Part shown: positions 59,960 through 64,000 of the stretch, piece after piece | Position numbering within the stretch: position 1 is the first letter of the stretch | Layout: each line of letters opens with the position of its first letter | Source: Stenotrophomonas maltophilia | GTDB taxonomy: Bacteria > Pseudomonadota > Gammaproteobacteria > Xanthomonadales > Xanthomonadaceae | Assembly (NCBI RefSeq): GCF_003970865.1 | Contig: NZ_RXLZ01000012.1 | Location: 21,116-85,115, forward strand | Direction of reading: 5' to 3' | DNA: 64,000 bases | Translations under genes and position numbers: made by a program | The notes under the pieces: generated by a model | What the model was told of the DNA's origin: nothing | Database searches by the model: none | Seen by the model: the letters and a program-made list of their open reading frames with translations, nothing else

Positions 59960-60856
59960 ATGGCTGCGCAGCAGACCTACCGCCTGTTCGAGGTGGCGCT
60001 GAAGGAGCGCCGCGTTCTTTCCCCTTCCCTGGACCGCATGGTGTTCACCGGTGCCGACGTGGCGCGGATGAAGACCGAAGGCCCGGACCAACGGATCAAG
60101 GTGTTCTTCCCCTTGCCCGGCCAGGACGTGCCGCAGGTCCCCAGCGGTGAAGACTGGTACCCGCGCTACCGGGCCCTGCCGGACGATCAGCGCCCGCCGA
60201 TGCGTACCTACACCATCCGCCAGTTGCGCGCCGAGCAGGGCGAGGTCGATGTTGATTTCGTCATCCATGGCGAAACCGGCCCCGCTTCGCGCTGGGCCAT
60301 GCACGCCCGCCCCGGCGACCGCGTTGTGCTGCTGGCTCCGGACGCCGACTGTGCCGGGAGCAGCGAGGGCTGGGAGTGGAAGCCACCTGCCGGTGTCGGC
60401 CAGGTGCTGCTGGTGGCCGATGAAACCGCGTTGCCGGCGGTGGCCGGCATCCTTGAGGAACTGTCGACCATGGTCGACCCACCGCGCACGCTGGCGCTGC
60501 TGGAGGTGGCGCAGGCCGGTGATGCGGTGCACCTGAAGGCGCCTTCCAGCGCCGAGCTGGTCTGGCTGCCGCGCGGGCAGGCCGCCTACGGACAGCCGTT
60601 GCTGCAGGCGGTGCAGGCGCGGATGGCAGCGGCCTCGGGCGTGGCTGTCGGCGATGCGCTGGAGGAGATCGACGTTGATACGCAGATCCTCTGGGAGCAG
60701 GCCGATACCCGCGTGGCCGGGCCGCTGTATGCCTGGGTGGCGGGCGAGGCGGGGGCGGTGATGGCAATCCGCCGCCACCTGGTGCGCGATTGCGGGCTGG
60801 ACCGCCGCGCGATCACCTTCATGGGCTACTGGCGGCAGGGCAAGGTGCTGGACTGA
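59960..60856 (+). CDS. Siderophore-interacting protein (FAD ferric-siderophore reductase)
   Basis: This 298-residue flavin reductase has the SIP family pattern: VLSPSLDRMVFTG, RTYTIRQLR (flavin-binding), FVIHGETGPASRWAM, QVLLVADETALPAVAGILE (NAD(P)H-site), and YAWVAGEAGAVMAIRRHL near the end. It probably reduces ferric siderophores in the cytoplasm to release iron. No siderophore transport genes are beside it. The Fur box was not identified. Confidence 0.9.
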   Translation: MAAQQTYRLFEVALKERRVLSPSLDRMVFTGADVARMKTEGPDQRIKVFFPLPGQDVPQVPSGEDWYPRYRALPDDQRPPMRTYTIRQLRAEQGEVDVDFVIHGETGPASRWAMHARPGDRVVLLAPDADCAGSSEGWEWKPPAGVGQVLLVADETALPAVAGILEELSTMVDPPRTLALLEVAQAGDAVHLKAPSSAELVWLPRGQAAYGQPLLQAVQARMAAASGVAVGDALEEIDVDTQILWEQADTRVAGPLYAWVAGEAGAVMAIRRHLVRDCGLDRRAITFMGYWRQGKVLD

Positions 60857-60939
60857 GCGAACTGGACCGGGCACGCGTGAAGCAGCGCTGCGGGCGGGGT
60901 GCGCTATTCTTGCGCCCCCCTTCGCAGCGGTACCGCACC

Positions 60940-61332
60940 ATGTCCACCAGCTCCAAGACCCGTCGCGACCAGCGCCGCCGCCAGGAAGAAAAGGCCGCCA
61001 ACAAGGCCGCTGCCCAGGCCTCGCCGGTGGAGCCGCATGCCGAGCTGCGCGATACGCAGCGCACGCTGCTGGCCGGTGTCGTGCGCCGCGACGGCGAATG
61101 GGTGCTGGGCATGGACGGCCGCATCGCGGGCCACAGCGAGAGCGCTGCGCAGGTGCTGGCGCTGATCATGCAGGCCGGTGAGCTGCACGAGCGCAAGGGC
61201 ACGCCGGTGCGCCTGGTGTACTCCGATGCACTGCGCGATGCCGCACAGGCCGAAGCCAAGGAGAAGGGCCAGACCTTCGAGGAGTTCAAGGCCGAGCTGG
61301 CTGCGGCGATGGCCGCGAAGAAGAACAGCTGA
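60940..61332 (+). CDS. Small charged protein of unknown function
   Basis: This 130-residue protein has a strongly basic, coiled N-terminus (residues 1-30, rich in K/R/E/A), then VVRRDGEWVLGMDGRIAGHSES and an alanine/glutamate-rich helical end. I recognise no family. It begins 83 bases after the siderophore-interacting protein and may share its transcript. It is followed by SMAG palindromes and a terminator. Confidence 0.7.
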   Translation: MSTSSKTRRDQRRRQEEKAANKAAAQASPVEPHAELRDTQRTLLAGVVRRDGEWVLGMDGRIAGHSESAAQVLALIMQAGELHERKGTPVRLVYSDALRDAAQAEAKEKGQTFEEFKAELAAAMAAKKNS

Positions 61333-61343
61333 TCGCTGTTGCG

Positions 61344-61415
61344 GTAGAGCCGGCCGCTGGCCGGCTGCCCGTTGGATTTCCACCGTGCAGTTGCCGGCCA
61401 GCGGCCGGCACTACC
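61344..61415. repeat. Inverted pair of SMAG palindromes
   Basis: GTAGAGCCGGCCGCTGGCC begins at about 61345, and TTGCCGGCCAGCGGCCGGC closes with CTAC near 61414. Confidence 0.8.
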
Positions 61416-61417
61416 AG

Positions 61418-61452
61418 AAAGGGGCGGATCCTCGCGGACCCGCCCCTTTTTT
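61418..61452. terminator. Convergent terminator
   Basis: AAAGGGGCGGATCC and GGACCCGCCCCTTTTTT form a stem with one mismatch and a strong T-tract. It separates the hypothetical gene from the convergent M2 peptidase and touches the latter's stop codon. Confidence 0.8.
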
Positions 61453-63416
61453 CATTTTGCCGCCGCGGCCGCGTTGGCCTGCCAGCCGCACATCTGGCCT
61501 TCGTTCTGCTGCTTCAGCCACTCGTTGACCGGGCTGAAGTACTCGATCATCGGGCCGGCATCGAGCTTGTCGGTACCGGTCAGCTCCTTCAGCGTGGCCT
61601 GCCACGGCTGGCTGGCGCCCTTGCTCAGCATCGCCCAGTACTTCTGGCCGGCTTCCTTGTTGCCGTAGAAGGTGCACTCATGCAGCGGGCCCTTGTAGCC
61701 GGACGCGTCGCACAGGCCCTTGTAGAACTGGAACTGCAGGATGCGCGCCAGGAAGTAGCGGGTGTACGGGGTGTTGCCCGGCACGTGGTACTTCGCGCCC
61801 GGATCGAAGAACTCTTCGCCACGGGTGCTGGCCGGAGCCACGCCCTGGTACTTGGCCTTCAGGTCCCACCACGCCTTGTTGTAGTTGTCGGCAGTGATCG
61901 AGCCATCGAACACGCCCCAGCGCCAGCGGTCGATCATCAGCCCGAACGGCAGGAACGACACGCCCGACAGCGCCATGCGCATCTGGTTGTTGATGACCGC
62001 CTCGCGGCTTTCGGTCGGTGCATCGACCAGGCCGATCGAGCTGAGGTACTTGGGCGTCATTGCCAGCACGATGGTGTCGCCGATCGCTTCATGGAAGCCA
62101 TCGTTGGCACCGCCCTGGAACAGCGGCGGCAGCGGGTTGTAGGCCAGGTCGTAATAGATGTGGCCCAGCTCGTGGTAGATGGTGGTGAAGTTCTCTTCGT
62201 TCGGCTTGATGCACATCTTGGTGCGCACGTCGCCTTCCATGTTCATGTCCCAGGCGCTGGCGTGGCAGACCACGTCGCGGTCGTCAGGCTTGATGAACTG
62301 GGTTTTTTCCCAATAGGACTGCGGCAGCGACGGCATGCCCAGCGACACGTAGAAGTCCTGCGCGCGTTCGGTCATCTGCTTGGCGGTACGCAGTTCGGCC
62401 TCACGCTGCGCCTTGTACTGGGCGGCCACGTTGGCGTCCTTGCCGGCCTTGGCCAGCGCTGCGCTCAGGTTGGTCTGGTACTGCTTTTCCAGCGCCGCGG
62501 TGATGTCCAGGCTGCCGGCACCCGGATACGGTTCCAGCTGGTCCCACAGGTTGGACCAGTCCTGCTGCCACATGTTGCCCAGCAGGTGCGCGGCGATCAG
62601 GCCGTTGCCCACTTCGGCCTTGTCCTTGCCGTAGGTCTTGTCCAGCTTGCCGCGTGCGTAGCAGTGCAGCTGCTCGTACATCGGCTTGACCTGTTCCCAC
62701 AAACGGTCGGTTTCCGGGCCGATCTGCTCCGGCGGCATGTCGTAGCCGCTGCGCCACATCTGGCCGGCATCGGTGAAGCCCATGCCCTTGGCGCCTTCGT
62801 TCACCAGGCCGACGAACTTCTGGTAGTCGCCGCGCATGCTCTTGGTGGTGCTGTGCCAGCCCTGCCAGGCATCGAGCTGCTTGTCGTAATCGCGGCTGCG
62901 CGCCAGCACCTGCTCCAGCTCGCCCAGCTGGCGGCAGGAGTTGGGATCGTTGGCATCGGTGCAGTACTTGCCGGCACCGTAGCTGCCTTCCATGCGGGTA
63001 GCGATCTGGGTCAGCTCGGCCAGCTTGGCCGGGTCGCGCGGCGCCGGCATCGAGGACATCAGTTTCAGCAGGTGGATCGCGCGCTTGCTGTCCTCGCTCA
63101 TCGGCTTGCCGTCGAACTTGGCGGCCTGTTCGATCCAGCTGTTGAGCTGGGTCAGCGAGCGCTCGTTGGCCTTGGCCGCGATGCGTTCGGAATCACTGTT
63201 GATGTAGGTGGAGGACAGCCACTGCGCCGAGGTCATCTCCGGGTAGGCGGCCTTGAATTCGGCATTGATGCGGGCCACGAACTGGTCGGCGGTTTCGCCG
63301 GCCGGGGCGCTGCTGCTGGCGGTATCGGTGCCTGGGGCAGCTTCCTTCTTGCAGGCGGCCAGGGCCAGCGTGGCGGCGGCGATTGCCGAGGCCAGCAGGA
63401 GATGACGGTGTTTCAC
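61452..63416 (-). CDS. M2-family peptidyl-dipeptidase lipoprotein (ACE-like)
   Basis: This 654-residue zinc peptidase is related to angiotensin-converting enzyme. The signal peptide ends at LALAAC with the lipid-bearing cysteine C22. The zinc motif is HELGH (H415, E416, H419), and the third ligand is probably E443 in FHEAIGD. The C-terminal helical ACE fold is full length. It likely removes C-terminal dipeptides in the periplasm. GTG 63416 is chosen over the longer frame to 63659 because AAGGA lies 6 bases upstream and the signal peptide begins there. Related ACE-like enzymes are characteristic of Xanthomonads. Confidence 0.93.
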   Translation of the reverse strand: MKHRHLLLASAIAAATLALAACKKEAAPGTDTASSSAPAGETADQFVARINAEFKAAYPEMTSAQWLSSTYINSDSERIAAKANERSLTQLNSWIEQAAKFDGKPMSEDSKRAIHLLKLMSSMPAPRDPAKLAELTQIATRMEGSYGAGKYCTDANDPNSCRQLGELEQVLARSRDYDKQLDAWQGWHSTTKSMRGDYQKFVGLVNEGAKGMGFTDAGQMWRSGYDMPPEQIGPETDRLWEQVKPMYEQLHCYARGKLDKTYGKDKAEVGNGLIAAHLLGNMWQQDWSNLWDQLEPYPGAGSLDITAALEKQYQTNLSAALAKAGKDANVAAQYKAQREAELRTAKQMTERAQDFYVSLGMPSLPQSYWEKTQFIKPDDRDVVCHASAWDMNMEGDVRTKMCIKPNEENFTTIYHELGHIYYDLAYNPLPPLFQGGANDGFHEAIGDTIVLAMTPKYLSSIGLVDAPTESREAVINNQMRMALSGVSFLPFGLMIDRWRWGVFDGSITADNYNKAWWDLKAKYQGVAPASTRGEEFFDPGAKYHVPGNTPYTRYFLARILQFQFYKGLCDASGYKGPLHECTFYGNKEAGQKYWAMLSKGASQPWQATLKELTGTDKLDAGPMIEYFSPVNEWLKQQNEGQMCGWQANAAAAAK

Positions 63417-63569
63417 GGGCGGTCCTTGGGTGGTGAACGACGGCCGAAGGCTAGTGGGCCGTCGCTGCCACCGCAAGTGGCGGAAGTCGGCCGGGCGGCG
63501 CCCGGCACCCGCCGAGGCCTTCAAGCATGGGCAAAGGCAGAAGCAACAGCGGACTATCCGTGGTTTGGC

Positions 63570-63665
63570 GGGGCGGTGTCGGAGTGCGGGGACGCCGCAA
63601 GTACGTCCCTGTAGGCTTGGCAGCCGCATCCATGCGGCTGACACCCCGCACTCCGACACCGCCCC
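63570..63665. repeat. Long hairpin C of the composite
   Basis: The 22-base arms 63570-63591 and 63644-63665 are perfectly complementary. The interior contains GACGCCGCAAGTACGTCC, GGCTTGGC and an inner palindrome at 63621-63640, the same core as hairpin A although the arms differ in sequence. Confidence 0.85.
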
Positions 63666-63691
63666 ACCTCTGACAGATCTCTACGGCTGTT

Positions 63692-63727
63692 GGTGGGTGT
63701 CGACCTTGGTCGACACATCTGTCAGAT
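63692..63727. repeat. SMAG-type palindrome in composite copy 2
   Basis: GGTGGGTGTCGACCTTGGT followed by CGACAC and ATCTGTCAG. The GTCGACCTTGGTCGAC palindrome also occurs twice in composite copy 1. Confidence 0.7.
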
Positions 63728-63740
63728 ATCGACAATCAAA

Positions 63741-63785
63741 ATGGGGTCGGATCCGTTTTCCTACGGAGAACGGATCCGACCCCAT
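63741..63785. repeat. 45-base palindrome in composite copy 2
   Basis: ATGGGGTCGGATCCGTT (63741-63757) and its perfect complement (63769-63785) flank an 11-base loop. It occupies the place taken by the GTAGATCCACGC element in composite copy 1. Confidence 0.85.
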
Positions 63786-63819
63786 CGGCATGTCCAACAG
63801 ATCGCGGAAAACTGTCGAA

Positions 63820-63921
63820 GGCGGGGTGGGTCCGGTTGCGGGGGCGTGAGCCGCATGGATGCGGCGACCGAGCTTACATGGACGTACTTGCAGCGGCCCC
63901 TGCCACCGGACCCACCCCGCC
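63820..63921. repeat. Long hairpin D of the composite
   Basis: The arms 63820-63840 and 63901-63921 pair with one mismatch and share their outer sequence with hairpin A. The interior holds the inverted core (GGACGTACTTGC) and a GCCGCATGGATGCGGC palindrome (63850-63865). Confidence 0.8.
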
Positions 63922-63984
63922 TTCGACCTTACGCGTGCAGACCTCGGGGCGCCGCGGTACCATGACACGAAAATAAAACACAGC

Positions 63985-64000
63985 ATGAGCAAGACTACAG
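63985..64000 (+). CDS. Possible gene start cut by the window edge
   Basis: ATG at 63985 opens a frame that reads M-S-K-T-T before the window ends. There is an A-rich stretch upstream but no clear ribosome site. Too short to identify. Confidence 0.3.

Larger units (their letters stand above)
63565..63921. repeat. Nested palindromic composite, copy 2 (inverted relative to 12.05-12.66 kb)
   Basis: Hairpin C (63570-63665), a TCGACCTTGGTCGA palindrome, the block CATCTGTCAGATATC, a 45-base palindrome (63741-63785), the linker CCAACAGATCGCGG then AACTGTCGAA, and hairpin D (63820-63921) follow in the mirror order of the composite beside tilS. GCAGAAGCAACAGC just before hairpin C resembles the CAACAG-rich edge of the first copy. 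No gene is credible here. Confidence 0.8.

Noticed and set aside
63418..63659. N-terminal extension of the M2 peptidase up to 63659
   Set aside because: It would precede the lipoprotein signal peptide with about 80 unrelated residues and runs through hairpin C. The GTG at 63416 has a correctly spaced ribosome site.

Overview
The window looks like ordinary chromosome from a Stenotrophomonas maltophilia-type gammaproteobacterium (Xanthomonadaceae). It has high GC, Xanthomonad-like gene content and order, and dozens of short palindromes that start with GTAG or end with CTAC. These match the SMAG family of REP sequences described in S. maltophilia. I see no phage, integron, insertion sequence, CRISPR array, tRNA or rRNA. 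Nearly all the DNA is accounted for by about 58 protein-coding genes plus regulatory and repeat elements.

Layout. 1-9.5 kb: tail of a maf-like gene, rng, yhdP and tldD in one direction, then darP facing pmbA (tldE), then a small DUF4870 membrane protein. 9.5-19.5 kb: tilS-xseB-ispA on the minus strand, a 610-bp nested palindromic composite, an MdtD-like drug exporter, hemE, a tiny WGR protein, aroK-aroB, dodecin, a glycerate-kinase-like P-loop kinase, pdxH and a short NIF3-like protein. 19.6-30.2 kb: a DoxX protein, then the complete propionate (2-methylcitrate) locus. PrpR is divergent from prpB-prpC-acnD-prpF-prpD, with a near-consensus sigma-54 promoter and an array of TGTTTCA boxes between them. 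A ParD/ParE-type toxin-antitoxin pair sits between acnD and prpF. 30.4-37.8 kb: the bacterial alpha-2-macroglobulin lipoprotein with its partner penicillin-binding protein 1C. 37.9-41.7 kb: a ferritin-like protein, a peroxiredoxin, a CbpA-type DnaJ protein, a PilH-like response regulator and an AcuI/YhdH oxidoreductase. 41.9-46 kb: hflK-hflC, DUF2065 and purA, with terminators and a SMAG tandem array between them. 46-53 kb: cell-wall hydrolase and L,D-transpeptidase genes, a chemoreceptor, an alpha/beta hydrolase, a histone-H1-like protein and a PAS-AraC regulator. 53-64 kb: an amino-acid permease, a VOC protein, gcvP under a tandem glycine riboswitch, a Bcr/CflA exporter, a siderophore-interacting reductase, a small hypothetical protein, an ACE-like M2 peptidase lipoprotein, and a second copy of the palindromic composite in opposite orientation.

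How the genes work together. PrpR should sense propionate-derived 2-methylcitrate and drive the sigma-54-dependent prp operon. PrpC makes methylcitrate. AcnD with PrpF, or alternatively PrpD, dehydrates it, and PrpB cleaves methylisocitrate to pyruvate and succinate. The A2M/PBP1C pair, the M23 peptidase and the L,D-transpeptidase serve the envelope. HflKC governs FtsH. TldD/TldE form a metalloprotease whose two subunits are encoded either side of darP.

The least explained material is the pair of homologous nested palindromic composites (12.05-12.66 kb and 63.57-63.92 kb). No complete new enzymatic or defence system was found.
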